Source of the DNA: UBA1351 sp963677885
Lineage (GTDB): Bacteria; Bacillota; Clostridia; Lachnospirales; Vallitaleaceae
Direction: 5' to 3'
Length of the DNA: 64,000 bases
Assembly: GCA_963677885.1 (NCBI GenBank)
Contig: OY782500.1
Span: 1,674,001 to 1,738,000 of the forward strand
This document shows positions 33,856-43,474 of this stretch, piece after piece. Both the position numbers and the translations under genes were made by a program. Position 1 is the first letter of the stretch. Every line of letters begins with the position of its first letter. The notes beneath the pieces were generated by a model. That model made no database searches, had not been told where the DNA came from, and was given only the letters and a program-made list of their open reading frames with translations.

Positions 33856-35086
33856 TGGCAACCTCCTTGCCTGATGCTTGTCGAGTCACCTGTCCGAAAT
33901 GCAGATCAATCAATGGTTCCAAGGTTCCCAGTATCCACTTGAGGATCATGGCAACACTGACAACCATAAGGGCACTTAAGATAACAAGGTCTGGGGCCGA
34001 CTGGGCCAATCCTAGAAAAAGAATGGATCCCATACCACCACCGCCAACCAGTCCGGCAATAACCGTATTACCGACTGCCTGAATGAGAGCCGTTGTAAAG
34101 CCTGCGTATAGATAGGGCATAACCAGGGGAAGTTCAACCTGTCTGCCAATCTGTTTGTCTGTCATTCCCATTCCCCGTGCTGCCATGACAACATCTCTGG
34201 ATATGGAATGATAACCTGCAAGAATGTTGGAAGTCAGAGGTAAGAGGGTATACATAGAAAGGACAATATAGGCAGGTACAAAACCGATACCTGTAATACC
34301 TAAGTCTTTCAAAATAGGAAAGGTATTGGCAAGACCTGTTAGTGGAATCATAACCAAGCCAAGAAAAGTAAGGGTCGGAACAACCTGAGCCATGTTTACC
34401 AGGGACATAACCGGACCTCTTCGTTCCGGATGTCTGTAGGCCTGTCCAGCCAGGAAAACAGATAGGACAAGACCTGTAAAACTGGCCGAAAGGGCCAACT
34501 GCATATGTCTGACCATCTCTCCAAGAATACGGTCATCTTTGGATTCAAATTCCCGAATCAGGGATAGGGAACTCAACCACCCCAACTTATAGCTTGTAAA
34601 AAATACCAAGAGTATAGTTCCAAGAACCAAAAGTCGCTGCCACCAGGAGATGGTCTCCTTATTTAAGGATTGATAAATGACAAGCATCAAGCCTAGCAGG
34701 CACAACCAAAAACCTCCTCCAAAGGAGACTCTAGCTGCCTTTTCCATATCCATCAGAAGGACAGAAGCCTTGCTGGCTGCAATGAAAAAGAGACTAAAGA
34801 GCCCTAAAAGTCCACTGACAATCTGGCCTAGGTCATATAACCGATGAAGACGTTTTCCATTGCTTGGGGCCAGCCCCTTAGAACCAATATAAAAAAAGAA
34901 AAGCATGAGAATCACAGCCACGAGAAGGATCCAATGATTTTCTACTGAAGCTGCAAAACTTATGCTTGTCCCTTTTTCAACACGGTTTGGCCTTAGCTGT
35001 AAAAAGCCAGGGACCAAACCGCCTGTAATCATCAAACCAACCCCTGTGTATGTTGTTAATGTCGGTTGGAATTTAATTTTTCTCAT
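33848..35086 (-). CDS. Osmoprotectant-type ABC permease, large (ProW-like)
   Basis: A 412-residue permease with extra N-terminal membrane helices before a BPD domain in the last 200 residues: DVVMAARGMGMTDKQIGRQ and ELPLVMPYLYAG form the coupling loop, and GNTVIAGLVGGGGMGSILF the conserved glycine segment. Longer permeases of this form occur in YehW/OsmW-type uptake systems. Its ATG overlaps the binding-protein stop by 4 bp (ATGA), and its end overlaps the ATPase start by 8 bp. With two different permeases, one ATPase and one binding protein, the operon has the OsmU/YehZYXW gene set. Confidence 0.88.
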   Translation of the reverse strand: MRKIKFQPTLTTYTGVGLMITGGLVPGFLQLRPNRVEKGTSISFAASVENHWILLVAVILMLFFFYIGSKGLAPSNGKRLHRLYDLGQIVSGLLGLFSLFFIAASKASVLLMDMEKAARVSFGGGFWLCLLGLMLVIYQSLNKETISWWQRLLVLGTILLVFFTSYKLGWLSSLSLIREFESKDDRILGEMVRHMQLALSASFTGLVLSVFLAGQAYRHPERRGPVMSLVNMAQVVPTLTFLGLVMIPLTGLANTFPILKDLGITGIGFVPAYIVLSMYTLLPLTSNILAGYHSISRDVVMAARGMGMTDKQIGRQVELPLVMPYLYAGFTTALIQAVGNTVIAGLVGGGGMGSILFLGLAQSAPDLVILSALMVVSVAMILKWILGTLEPLIDLHFGQVTRQASGKEVAND

Positions 35087-36009
35087 TTGAGAAATCCATT
35101 TTCTTCTAGATAGGCCTGAGCAACATCCTTACCTTCTTCACCACCAAAAGCAACTTTTGCATTGAGGGCTTGAAGGGTCTTAACGTCTAACGTGTTGAAG
35201 ACTTCTGTAAACAAGTCTACTACTTCAGGATATTCTTCAGCGATTTCGCCTCTAAGAACCGGTGCCGGTAAATAAACCGGAGGTACGTTTTCAGGGTCTT
35301 CAAGGATAACCATGTTCATTTCTGCAAGAGATCCGTCAGTACCGTAAACAAGTGATACATTAACACCGTCTGTTCCGTCGTTAAGAGCTTTCAGCATTTC
35401 AGCTGTATTACCATGACTAAGAACAATCAACTGGTCACTGTTTAATGTAAATCCATAGGTTTCCTGGAATCCAAGAAGACCTAATATATTTTCTGAAAAC
35501 TTGGATGAACAGATAAGCTTAACCTCACCGCCACCATTCACATAATCTGCAAAATCTTCCATGGTCACTAAACCATGTTCAGCAGCAAAAGATTCTTTAA
35601 CAGCCAGCATCTCCGTATTATTGGCAGGAGCTGGTGACAGCCATAAAATATTATTGGCTTCTTTATCAAAGGTTTTAGTCGCTTCATAACCCATTTCAGG
35701 ATCTGACCAGGCACCATCAGCGCCGACAGCTCCATAGTATTGACCTGAACCGGTATAATCAATAACCAAGTCAACTTCGCCGCCTTCTAAAGCCTTACGA
35801 AGAATATCAGGTGTACCAAGAGCAGTCTTGTCAACGACATCAAATCCGTCTTGCTCAAGAAGTAGAATAAGCATGTTTCCAAGTACAGCACCTTCTGCAT
35901 CAATCATGCTGGCTACTGTTATAGGACCTTTTGCTTGGTCTTTACCACTGCATGCTGTTAAGACCATGGCAAGAACCATTGTCATCACAAGTAATTTTTT
36001 AAGTTTCAT
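35083..36009 (-). CDS. Osmoprotectant-type substrate-binding lipoprotein (OpuCC/OsmF-like)
   Basis: A lipoprotein: MKLKKLLVMTMVLAM then lipobox LTAC. The binding domain begins ITVASMIDAEGAVLGNML, the OpuAC/OsmF pattern, and continues with GEVDLVIDYTGSG and LWLSPAPANNTEML, where aromatic residues usually cage quaternary amines. Likely ligands are glycine betaine, choline or carnitine, but the DUF169 partner leaves another ligand possible. The start at 36009 has GGAGG 6 nt upstream; the in-frame 36042 start lacks one. It is the first gene of the operon. Confidence 0.88.
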   Translation of the reverse strand: MKLKKLLVMTMVLAMVLTACSGKDQAKGPITVASMIDAEGAVLGNMLILLLEQDGFDVVDKTALGTPDILRKALEGGEVDLVIDYTGSGQYYGAVGADGAWSDPEMGYEATKTFDKEANNILWLSPAPANNTEMLAVKESFAAEHGLVTMEDFADYVNGGGEVKLICSSKFSENILGLLGFQETYGFTLNSDQLIVLSHGNTAEMLKALNDGTDGVNVSLVYGTDGSLAEMNMVILEDPENVPPVYLPAPVLRGEIAEEYPEVVDLFTEVFNTLDVKTLQALNAKVAFGGEEGKDVAQAYLEENGFLK

Positions 36010-36111
36010 GTTGTTCCTCCTTAGTATAGGTGTCAGCTGCAAACGCCGACAAATTTTGAACAGAAACTATTGTATCAGACATATGGCTCCTTGACAATGA
36101 AACTATAGTAC

Positions 36112-37086
36112 TTATCTTTTTTTGACTGGAATCAGAAGATCCAAATGGACAAACTCTTTTTCATTATGCCTGTAATAATTGTAGGCATTGAGATGCTCCT
36201 CTAAAGAACCTTCCATCCCAAGAGGTTCCCGTCTTTCATAATCATATTCCTCACTGGCCTGCAACCAGGCTGCAAAATCCTGCCACTCATGAAAGTCTCC
36301 CATCTTAATACCATGGGCTGCGTATAAGCCTCCCTGGAAAGTCTTCTTAACCATAGGTGGATCAACTTCCATATCCTCAGGAATGGTTACATAGAACTCA
36401 TAACCATGATCTCCACTTGCATCCGGATTCGGATTGTTAAAACCAAAAACCCTAAAATCCTCTTTCACTTCCCAAAGTTGCTTCGACAGGATAAAGTCTT
36501 CCAGCTTTCTGCCAGCCTCCTCCTCTGGAGCTTCGCCATCAGGGCAATGACTTGATGCCACTGTAAAACTTGGAATATGAATGATTCTGACGTCTTTAAG
36601 TTTACCGGTTTCTACTTTTCTTTCCTCTTTTTTCATGGTTTGTTTCTCCTTTAATTTTTTGCTGATTAACTGAGTTGATTCCATGACTTGGTTGATTAAA
36701 TCATCTTCAATCATTACTATCTTGTCCTCAATAAGGTTAGCATCTTTAATCTCCTTAGACTTAATCATGTCTATCATATCCCTTAATATTGACTCAAGCT
36801 CACTAAAGGATATAATCTGGTCCCTAACCTCCTCAAGTTTTTTCTCCAAGACTTGAACCAACTCTGATGACTCTGAAGAAAGAAGGGCTTTCTTAATATC
36901 TGCTAAAGAGATATTCATTTTCCTCATAAGTAGAATGAACTTGAGTCTGTCCACTTGGTCCTGACTATATACCCGGTAGGCATAATCCGGAATCCTGGAA
37001 CTGGTAATCAAACCAACCTCTTCGTAGTATCGAAGGGTCCTGGTTGACACATCGAACATTCTTGATATCTGACTGATGGTTTCCAT
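36112..37086 (-). CDS. MerR-family regulator with GyrI-like effector domain
   Basis: The N-terminus (1-70) is a MerR winged helix: QISRMFDVSTRTLRYYEEVG and SRIPDYAYRVYS. A coiled dimer helix follows (to about 140), then a 160-residue GyrI/AraC-E-like ligand domain (VRIIHIPSFTVAS, and EEEAGRKLEDFI). MerR regulators of this build bind small molecules, often drugs, and twist the promoter. The GGAGG site is 10-11 nt from the ATG, a little long. It neighbours the Opu operon but has no proven link to it. The 3' end has no clear hairpin. Confidence 0.85.
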   Translation of the reverse strand: METISQISRMFDVSTRTLRYYEEVGLITSSRIPDYAYRVYSQDQVDRLKFILLMRKMNISLADIKKALLSSESSELVQVLEKKLEEVRDQIISFSELESILRDMIDMIKSKEIKDANLIEDKIVMIEDDLINQVMESTQLISKKLKEKQTMKKEERKVETGKLKDVRIIHIPSFTVASSHCPDGEAPEEEAGRKLEDFILSKQLWEVKEDFRVFGFNNPNPDASGDHGYEFYVTIPEDMEVDPPMVKKTFQGGLYAAHGIKMGDFHEWQDFAAWLQASEEYDYERREPLGMEGSLEEHLNAYNYYRHNEKEFVHLDLLIPVKKR

Positions 37087-37190
37087 AAAATCAACTCCTC
37101 CTTCATAAGCATAAGGGATGACGCGACGTCAAAGTCAAGGCCAGGAAGAGATTTTACCTCCTCTTGACTTACAATTGTTATGTGTGGAAA

Positions 37191-37217
37191 GAAAAAACAG
37201 CCTAGGACCAGGCTGTT
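37191..37217 (-). terminator. Intrinsic terminator of the HD-domain gene
   Basis: An 8-bp stem AACAGCCT/AGGCTGTT (37196-37203 and 37210-37217) with a 6-nt loop, followed on the minus strand by TTTTTTC. Confidence 0.85.
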
Positions 37218-37256
37218 GATTACTTTTGTTTAATAAGATTATATCAAAGGTCTAAC

Positions 37257-38516
37257 TTATACACCAATTTCTTCCTGTGGGTTAGGAATATGGACAAGGC
37301 TCTGACTCACTTTAATATGAAGACTTTGGAGTTCATCAAAACGTTCCACCAAAACATCATATACATCCTGACTTAATTGATTGGGGACAAAGGACTCAAG
37401 AATCTTTTTAATGTGGGCCTTGCTCATCTTTGGCCTGTAGGGCCTGTCTTCCAGAAGAGCCGTCAAGATATCTGCAAAAGCAAGGACGTCCATAGGAATG
37501 GTGAAATTCTGGGAAGATAACTGCATAGGATATCCGGAATGGTCCCGCTTCTCATGATGGGAAGAAGCCCATGCTGCCACCTGTTCAAGACCACCAATAT
37601 CATTAAGAATCAGAGACGTAAACATGGCATGCTCCTTAACCCGCCTAAATTCCTCAGGTGTCAATCGGCTTGGCTTATCCAAAAGCTCAGTCGGAGTTGC
37701 AATTTTACCGATGTCATGGAGATAACCGGCCAAACGCAGCTCAAAACAGGTCTCCTGATTAAGGCCCATATATCTGCCCAGCTGGTAGGCGAGGGCACTG
37801 ACGCACCGGCTGTGATTACTGGTCCAGGGACTTTTTAGGTCAACGATTTTTGCAAATATGAGAGCCAGATTTTCAGCATCCACAAAACTAAGGCTGTAGG
37901 AAGGACTGTTCATCGATGTGTATAGAAGCTGTTGGAAGGACTGGCTCTCTACATTATCCCAAAAACTCACTTCACTGATCAGATTAAGAAAGACCTCTTC
38001 CAGGTCTGGATGAAAAACAGATCCGAACCGGTCCATAATCTGCCTGGTAATAGCTTCAATATCAGGTTTTTCACCTTCTCCATGAGAAAGGATTTCTATT
38101 CTATCAGCTAAGTGAAGAATATAGCATTCAAAAGGAACCTCCTCATCAGGAACTTTTCCCTTTTCAACCTCTTCATACTTAATATGGTGGTGTCTGACGA
38201 TTTTTCTAACACCATCAAAAGGCTCAAAACCTTCCAGCATATAAGCGCCCAACTTCTCATGAGGTTCAGGATTGTCTACATCCACTTCCAGTAGTTGGTC
38301 CCTTTCTTTAATGTTCAAGGCTCCAATATCATGTAAAGATGCAGCCAAAACCAGCTCAGAAAGATTGACCTCCCTGGACTCCAGTCTATTCCCCAGCTGA
38401 TAAGCAATAATCGCTGTACGCCGATGATGGCTCTGCAATAGATAATTATACAAATCGATAGACTTAATGATAGACATTAAGGCTTTTTTGACTGATACAT
38501 CTTGAAAATTTAACAT
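37257..38516 (-). CDS. Protein with two HD phosphohydrolase domains (HD-GYP-like)
   Basis: Two HD domains in tandem. The first (about 25-180) has SHHRRTAIIAY, LAASLHDIGAL and VRHHHIKYEE. The second (about 220-400) has NHSRCVSALAYQLG, LAGYLHDIGKIATP, HAMFTSLIL, and ASSHHEKRDHSGYP, where the last matches the GYP signature. So the second half is likely a c-di-GMP phosphodiesterase. The first lacks the GYP segment and may be regulatory. It starts at ATG 38516 with GGAGG 4 nt upstream. It follows the MCP gene after a 120-bp gap and ends at a clear terminator. Confidence 0.87.
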   Translation of the reverse strand: MLNFQDVSVKKALMSIIKSIDLYNYLLQSHHRRTAIIAYQLGNRLESREVNLSELVLAASLHDIGALNIKERDQLLEVDVDNPEPHEKLGAYMLEGFEPFDGVRKIVRHHHIKYEEVEKGKVPDEEVPFECYILHLADRIEILSHGEGEKPDIEAITRQIMDRFGSVFHPDLEEVFLNLISEVSFWDNVESQSFQQLLYTSMNSPSYSLSFVDAENLALIFAKIVDLKSPWTSNHSRCVSALAYQLGRYMGLNQETCFELRLAGYLHDIGKIATPTELLDKPSRLTPEEFRRVKEHAMFTSLILNDIGGLEQVAAWASSHHEKRDHSGYPMQLSSQNFTIPMDVLAFADILTALLEDRPYRPKMSKAHIKKILESFVPNQLSQDVYDVLVERFDELQSLHIKVSQSLVHIPNPQEEIGV

Positions 38517-38636
38517 GATACCTCCATACATTTTCTGTCAACATATTATAAGTATAATACTTCCCGTAAATTCGTATATGATTTTTATGGACTATCCTTT
38601 TAACTTTTATGTGCGTTTAGCCCTATAGATAAGCTA

Positions 38637-40166
38637 CTACTTTGTCGATTCAATAAGCTGGTCAAAGCCTTCTTTTAAGGATTGAGAGTTTTTAGCTATG
38701 TGATCAATACCTTCCAGCATCTGTTCAACTGAAGCATTAACTTCTTCTGTTGTTGACGAGTATTCCTCAGAAACGCTGGCAATGGAACTGATGGATTCAA
38801 CAGCTTCTTTCTTAAATGCTTCCAGGTCATGGGTCTTGGACCAGGTGCCTTCCAGTGATGCGATGGTATTTCTTAGAAGGTCGATGGTTCTATTAATATT
38901 GCCGGCAGTCGTATCTACAATCTTACTGGTCTCATTTGACTGGTCTTTCAAAGCTTCCATAGATTTCTGGGCTTTACTCATGTATTCATCCATGCCTACG
39001 ATAACCGTGTTGATACTCTTAGCGCTTTCTGATGTATCTTCTGCCAGTTTACGGATTTCCTCTGCAACAACGGCAAAACCTTTTCCAGCTTCACCTGCTC
39101 TGGCTGACTCAATGGAAGCATTAAGAGCAAGAAGGTTGGTCTGTCCTGCAATGGAGTCAATCTTCTGGATAGCTTCAATGATTTCCTTGAACTCCTGGAA
39201 CATTCTTTCAATAACTCCGTATATTTCATTGTTAAGAAGGGCTGAGTTTTTGATGGTCATCTCTAACCTTTCAATCGATGCCGTCGATTCTTCGTTGACC
39301 TTTTCTCCTTCTGAGGTTTGGTCAATCAGAACTTTGATACTCTCATTGATTTCATCCATGGAGTTACTGAGACGACCCATAACAGTCATGGCATTTTCCA
39401 GGTCAGTGGCTTGGTTAACAGCTCCCTTGGACAGGTCATCAACAGCCATTCCAATTTCACTTGAGCCTCTTTGCATGTCTGAAATATAACCATTAAGGGC
39501 TGTCAAATCTTCTTCTGCCTTGTTGACACTTTCAATAAGCAGTTCCTGGGAAGCTTCAATTTCCTGTCTTGCTGCTTCCTGTCCCTCAACTGCAACTCGT
39601 AGATTTTCAAAGATATTTATGATCGAACGCCTTATAACAAGGGAAATAACCAAACCTATACCCAGCATAGCCGCCAAAGTCATTCTTCCTTCAAAAACCA
39701 ATTCCAAATCAACATTTCCTGACACTGTTTTGATTGATGATGTACCTAATAAGGATATGAAAGTTGCAGCAGCAATAATCAGGCCAACATAGATAATTGT
39801 CATAGCTCTTCCATGAATAAGAACTAAAGGAACAAAGGCCACAAAGAGAAGGGCATATAGGGTAATATTAATGCTATAGGCCGATGCATAAACCAAAAGG
39901 ATTCCAATAACAATCCAAAAAGCCATCATGGATATTTTTCGGTCTGTGGTCATTTTTATTTTTACTGAGAATACCGAAAGAATAATAATCAAAGCTGCAA
40001 AAATCATGGTTCCAATAATCTCAATGCCAAAGGTTCTTATCTCCGGTGGACTAAGTAACTGAGTAATCGGTGCATATATGAGAATAAAGGTGAATACTGC
40101 AATACTTGCTTTTCTCAGGGATAAGTATATATTTTCTTTAATGGTCACGATAATTGACTGATTCAT
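38637..40166 (-). CDS. Methyl-accepting chemotaxis-type transducer
   Basis: A 509-residue protein. The first 185 residues hold about six membrane helices with short loops and no large outer ligand domain, so it probably senses membrane state or a partner. A cytoplasmic coiled coil follows, with the MCP hairpin tip IAGQTNLLALNASIESAR and GKGFAVVAEEIRKLAE. It would signal through a CheA/CheW array. A classical C-terminal CheR-binding pentapeptide is not seen (end is LIESTK). It starts 22 bp after the response regulator-HD-GYP gene, in one signalling operon with the kinase. Confidence 0.88.
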   Translation of the reverse strand: MNQSIIVTIKENIYLSLRKASIAVFTFILIYAPITQLLSPPEIRTFGIEIIGTMIFAALIIILSVFSVKIKMTTDRKISMMAFWIVIGILLVYASAYSINITLYALLFVAFVPLVLIHGRAMTIIYVGLIIAAATFISLLGTSSIKTVSGNVDLELVFEGRMTLAAMLGIGLVISLVIRRSIINIFENLRVAVEGQEAARQEIEASQELLIESVNKAEEDLTALNGYISDMQRGSSEIGMAVDDLSKGAVNQATDLENAMTVMGRLSNSMDEINESIKVLIDQTSEGEKVNEESTASIERLEMTIKNSALLNNEIYGVIERMFQEFKEIIEAIQKIDSIAGQTNLLALNASIESARAGEAGKGFAVVAEEIRKLAEDTSESAKSINTVIVGMDEYMSKAQKSMEALKDQSNETSKIVDTTAGNINRTIDLLRNTIASLEGTWSKTHDLEAFKKEAVESISSIASVSEEYSSTTEEVNASVEQMLEGIDHIAKNSQSLKEGFDQLIESTK

Positions 40167-40188
40167 AGGTAATCCTCCTTTGCTGTGA

Positions 40189-41736
40189 TTAGATAGCTTC
40201 TAAATCATCGGTAATATCTGTAAGGTGGTTAAGGAAAATATCAACCAGGTTACCATCAAAGTGACTGCCTTTGTTGGCATTAAGGTATGACACAGCCTCC
40301 TCATTACTCATGGCATCTTTGTAGACCCGTTTATGGGTCATGGCATCAAACACATCACAGATAGCCATCATTCTTGCTGCAACCGGTATATCCTTTCCTT
40401 GCAATCCCGTAGGATAACCACTCCCATCAAATTTTTCATGATGATAGAGGGCTATATTGGCTGCAGTCTTCAGTATTTCAAGTCCTGATTTATTAAGAAT
40501 CTTATAGCCGTAATTGGGATGGGTTTTCATAATCTCAAATTCTTCTTTGGTCAACCGTCCCGGCTTTTTAAGAATGGCGTCTGGAATGGCAATTTTTCCC
40601 AGATCGTGCATGGTGGATGCCAATTTCAACATTTCACATTCTGAGTAGGAAAAATTCATATGATAGGAAAACTTATACATCATATTGGCGATACGCCGTA
40701 TATGGGAACCGGTTTCCTGAAAATGACTTTCTACCGTCTCAGCCAAGGCAATTAATATTTCCTTTTGAGTCGTATTCAGTAGGTTATTCAAAATAAAATT
40801 ATCCAGGGCAATCGAGAAGTTATTCATAAAAAGTCGAATCAGGTTGTAGTCATAGCCCTCTTCATTACCTTCTATATATATATAGTTGGCCATTTTACTC
40901 TTGCCGATGGACTGGACAAGAATTCCTTTATCCAGGCTTTTAATATGCTCTTCGTTAGGAAGTCTTGTTTCAATGGAAAAATTAATATCCCTCAGTTCTT
41001 CAACATCTTCAATATCATGTCCAATAAATCTGCTGAATTTACCAGTGGCTGCTACAATCTGGTTCTTGTTCTCATTGTTGATGGTAAGGAAACCATCTCC
41101 GGTCTTTTGACGAATATACATGATATCCGGATTATCCACCTGGAAGTTGGACATTTCCTCTAAAATACTTTCCAGAAAACTGCCTAGTTGATTATGTTGA
41201 AAAAGACGTCCACTGGCTTCAATGATTTTTTCAAGTCCCTTGCGATGACCTTCAATAATCATCAGATCCCGGTAATTTCTGAGGGCTGCAATCAAGGTTG
41301 TTTTTAGCCTTCTTGCAGTCAGCTCCGTTTTCAAATGATAATCGTTAATATCATAGTCATGAATAACACTTTCTTCAGGAGCTTCGCCGGGTTGACCTGT
41401 GCGAAGAACGATACGAAGAAGTTTCAAGTCCAGTTCTTTTCTGATTTTTTTAATAATATCAAGCCCAGACGTATTGGTTTCCATAACAACATCCAAAAAT
41501 ACGACCTGAATATTCTGATGCTTTTCCAACATCTCAAGGGCTTCTTGTCCAGTATATGCATGTAATAGCTCCACCGTCTTTTTCTCAAAGGTGAAGCCTT
41601 TTAAAACCATGTTGGTAACCCGGTGAATTTCATCATCATCATCAACAACCAATACTTTGATTGTCCCAACTGATGTATCAGGAATCACTTCTTCTTCCCC
41701 AAGAAAATCAATATCCACATTTTCCCATTTATTCAT
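40189..41736 (-). CDS. Response regulator with DUF3369 and HD-GYP output
   Basis: The receiver domain (about 25-150) has LVVDDDDEIH and the phospho-acceptor Asp in VVFLDVVME. A DUF3369-type domain follows (about 165-320), containing ASGRLFQHNQLGSFLESIL. The HD-GYP domain (about 330-500) keeps its ligands: GSHIRRIANMMY, ASTMHDLGKIAIPDAIL, HPNYGYKIL, and YHHEKFDGSGYPTGL. It should hydrolyse c-di-GMP when phosphorylated. It overlaps the upstream kinase gene by 8 bp, making that kinase its probable partner, and precedes the MCP gene. Confidence 0.92.
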   Translation of the reverse strand: MNKWENVDIDFLGEEEVIPDTSVGTIKVLVVDDDDEIHRVTNMVLKGFTFEKKTVELLHAYTGQEALEMLEKHQNIQVVFLDVVMETNTSGLDIIKKIRKELDLKLLRIVLRTGQPGEAPEESVIHDYDINDYHLKTELTARRLKTTLIAALRNYRDLMIIEGHRKGLEKIIEASGRLFQHNQLGSFLESILEEMSNFQVDNPDIMYIRQKTGDGFLTINNENKNQIVAATGKFSRFIGHDIEDVEELRDINFSIETRLPNEEHIKSLDKGILVQSIGKSKMANYIYIEGNEEGYDYNLIRLFMNNFSIALDNFILNNLLNTTQKEILIALAETVESHFQETGSHIRRIANMMYKFSYHMNFSYSECEMLKLASTMHDLGKIAIPDAILKKPGRLTKEEFEIMKTHPNYGYKILNKSGLEILKTAANIALYHHEKFDGSGYPTGLQGKDIPVAARMMAICDVFDAMTHKRVYKDAMSNEEAVSYLNANKGSHFDGNLVDIFLNHLTDITDDLEAI

Positions 41737-43150
41737 GTCCTTCTCCTTTCAAAGGTATCCTTATACTGAAAGATACTCCACCGTCTTCAGGTTTCCTAAG
41801 CTTAATTTCTCCACCAAGATTGACAGTAACAATATTATAAACAATATGCATACCCAGTCCTGATCCTCCACTGCTTCGCTTAGTCGTATAAAAGGGTTCA
41901 AAAATCATACTGGTCTGGTCTTCAGATATCCCTACACCATCATCAATGTAATCGATATATAACCAGGTATCTTCTTCTCTTATCTTTAAAGTAATCTTAC
42001 CCTTATCCCTTCCTTCAAAACCGTGAATTAAGGAATTCATCAAGAGATTGGTAAAGACCTGGGAAAACATGCCTGGATAAGACTTGATGACGATCTCCTC
42101 ATCGCCTTCAATACTGATGTCAATATTCTTATTCTTGTATTCATGCCTCAAGGTCATAAAAACCTGTTCAATATACTCCTTAACATTGAACTTGGTTTTA
42201 AACTCACTCACCTGGTTAACCGAAATTTTCTTAAAATTCTTAACAAGCTCTGATGACCGTTCCAGATTGTTCTTAATGATTTCAGTACTTTCATCAACAT
42301 GCTTCATATAATCAATTAATTTTTGTTTGGTAAAACCACCGGTTTGCAAACCTTCAAAAGTCTCATTGTTCAAGTCCTGTAAATAAGTGACGGCTGTAAC
42401 AGAAACACCTAAAGGCGTATTGATTTCATGGGCGACACCTGACACCAGCCGACCTAGCGAGGCCATTTTTTCTTGTTTGATCAACTCATTGTAGGTTTCT
42501 TCCAGTTCAGCTGTTCTCTTGGCCACTTCACTTTCCAACCGCTGGTTTTCACTTTCAAGAAGGGTCTTGATCTTGTCTTCATTGGTGACCACTTCTTTTG
42601 TAGTATTCTTGAGAATATTGGTCATAATATGGATGGGTACACTGTTAAGACCAAGAGCGGCAACAAAACCAACGACTTGTGCTATCCAAGCATTGCTGCT
42701 CTTGATGTAGTCATTCACATCAAAGGAATAAGTCAATATGCCCTCTAAATACAGGAACATAAAAGTAAAAGCAGTTACAATGACTAGAGAAAAATCAATA
42801 ATATAATATTTCTTCTTAAGGAATAGGGACGCGATAATAACAGATTGTAGAAAGTTAAGTAATCCCAGACCTACCAGACCAAAGGCAAGCATCATGGAAA
42901 CTCCATTGATATAGAAGGCTAGAACAATGTAGCCCGTTCTAATTACCTGAGGAATATGCTTTTTAAATAGGTAAAACAGGACAACAATTGACATGAGGAC
43001 AAATGTAATGATGGATGATGAATCAAACCCAATTACTGCTACCCTTTTAGATATGTTATAAATCATAGGTAGAAACAGAATTACCATAGCAATATAAAGG
43101 GAATTTATAATCTGTTCTTCCATCAACCTAAGCTTCTTAATATAATCCAT
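41729..43150 (-). CDS. Sensor histidine kinase (membrane, no outer domain)
   Basis: Six membrane helices occupy residues 10-190 with short loops. A coiled linker leads to the H-box MASLGRLVSGVAHEINTPLG, then N-box NLLMNSLIHG, G1 DDGVGIS and G2 SGGSGLGMHIVYNI. This is the NtrB/AtoS-like group often paired with output domains beyond DNA-binding. GGAGG lies 5 nt before the ATG. It overlaps the response regulator-HD-GYP gene and so likely controls c-di-GMP breakdown and, through the MCP, motility. Confidence 0.9.
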   Translation of the reverse strand: MDYIKKLRLMEEQIINSLYIAMVILFLPMIYNISKRVAVIGFDSSSIITFVLMSIVVLFYLFKKHIPQVIRTGYIVLAFYINGVSMMLAFGLVGLGLLNFLQSVIIASLFLKKKYYIIDFSLVIVTAFTFMFLYLEGILTYSFDVNDYIKSSNAWIAQVVGFVAALGLNSVPIHIMTNILKNTTKEVVTNEDKIKTLLESENQRLESEVAKRTAELEETYNELIKQEKMASLGRLVSGVAHEINTPLGVSVTAVTYLQDLNNETFEGLQTGGFTKQKLIDYMKHVDESTEIIKNNLERSSELVKNFKKISVNQVSEFKTKFNVKEYIEQVFMTLRHEYKNKNIDISIEGDEEIVIKSYPGMFSQVFTNLLMNSLIHGFEGRDKGKITLKIREEDTWLYIDYIDDGVGISEDQTSMIFEPFYTTKRSSGGSGLGMHIVYNIVTVNLGGEIKLRKPEDGGVSFSIRIPLKGEGHE

Positions 43151-43423
43151 AGGTCCTCCAAAGATCTACAAGAAAAAGGCACCACAATATGGAACCTAAC
43201 TCTAGATTCTTCCTACTTGGTGTATGATCAGTTGCCGCTCGTTTATTTATCTGTATTTTATCTCTTTATATTTGAAAGTATGCATGAATATGTGTTAAAC
43301 CAGTGTATGAATATATTACACAAAATAATTAAATCTAATGTTTGCTTCTTACTATAAATTATAGCATAACCATCTTTTTTGAACACTGTTTTGTTAAACT
43401 TTTATATGCCAAAAACTCCAAAA
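43151..43423. other. Intergenic region upstream of the kinase, no gene seen
   Basis: AT-rich leader between the kinase start and the iron-type ABC operon terminator. A TATAAT on the minus strand lies near 43360 with only a weak -35 box. No conserved riboswitch pattern or short ORF with a ribosome-binding site was recognised. Confidence 0.4.
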
Positions 43424-43452
43424 AGCCGACCACCCAAATAGGATGGCCGACT
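43424..43452 (-). terminator. Intrinsic terminator of the iron-type ABC operon
   Basis: A GC-rich stem, GTCGGCC and its complement with a short internal mismatch, followed on the minus strand by CTTTTTGG. It lies about 25 bp past the last ATPase gene. Confidence 0.8.
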
Positions 43453-43474
43453 TCTTATCTTTAAGTTGAGCTTA

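Noticed and set aside
36023..36052. Promoter TTGTCG-N18-TATACT before the Opu operon
   Set aside because: The transcription start would fall on the ribosome-binding site, so it could not be used for this start codon.
38782..39489. 235-codon open frame on the plus strand
   Set aside because: Antisense to the conserved MCP signalling domain, with no ribosome-binding site or recognisable motif.
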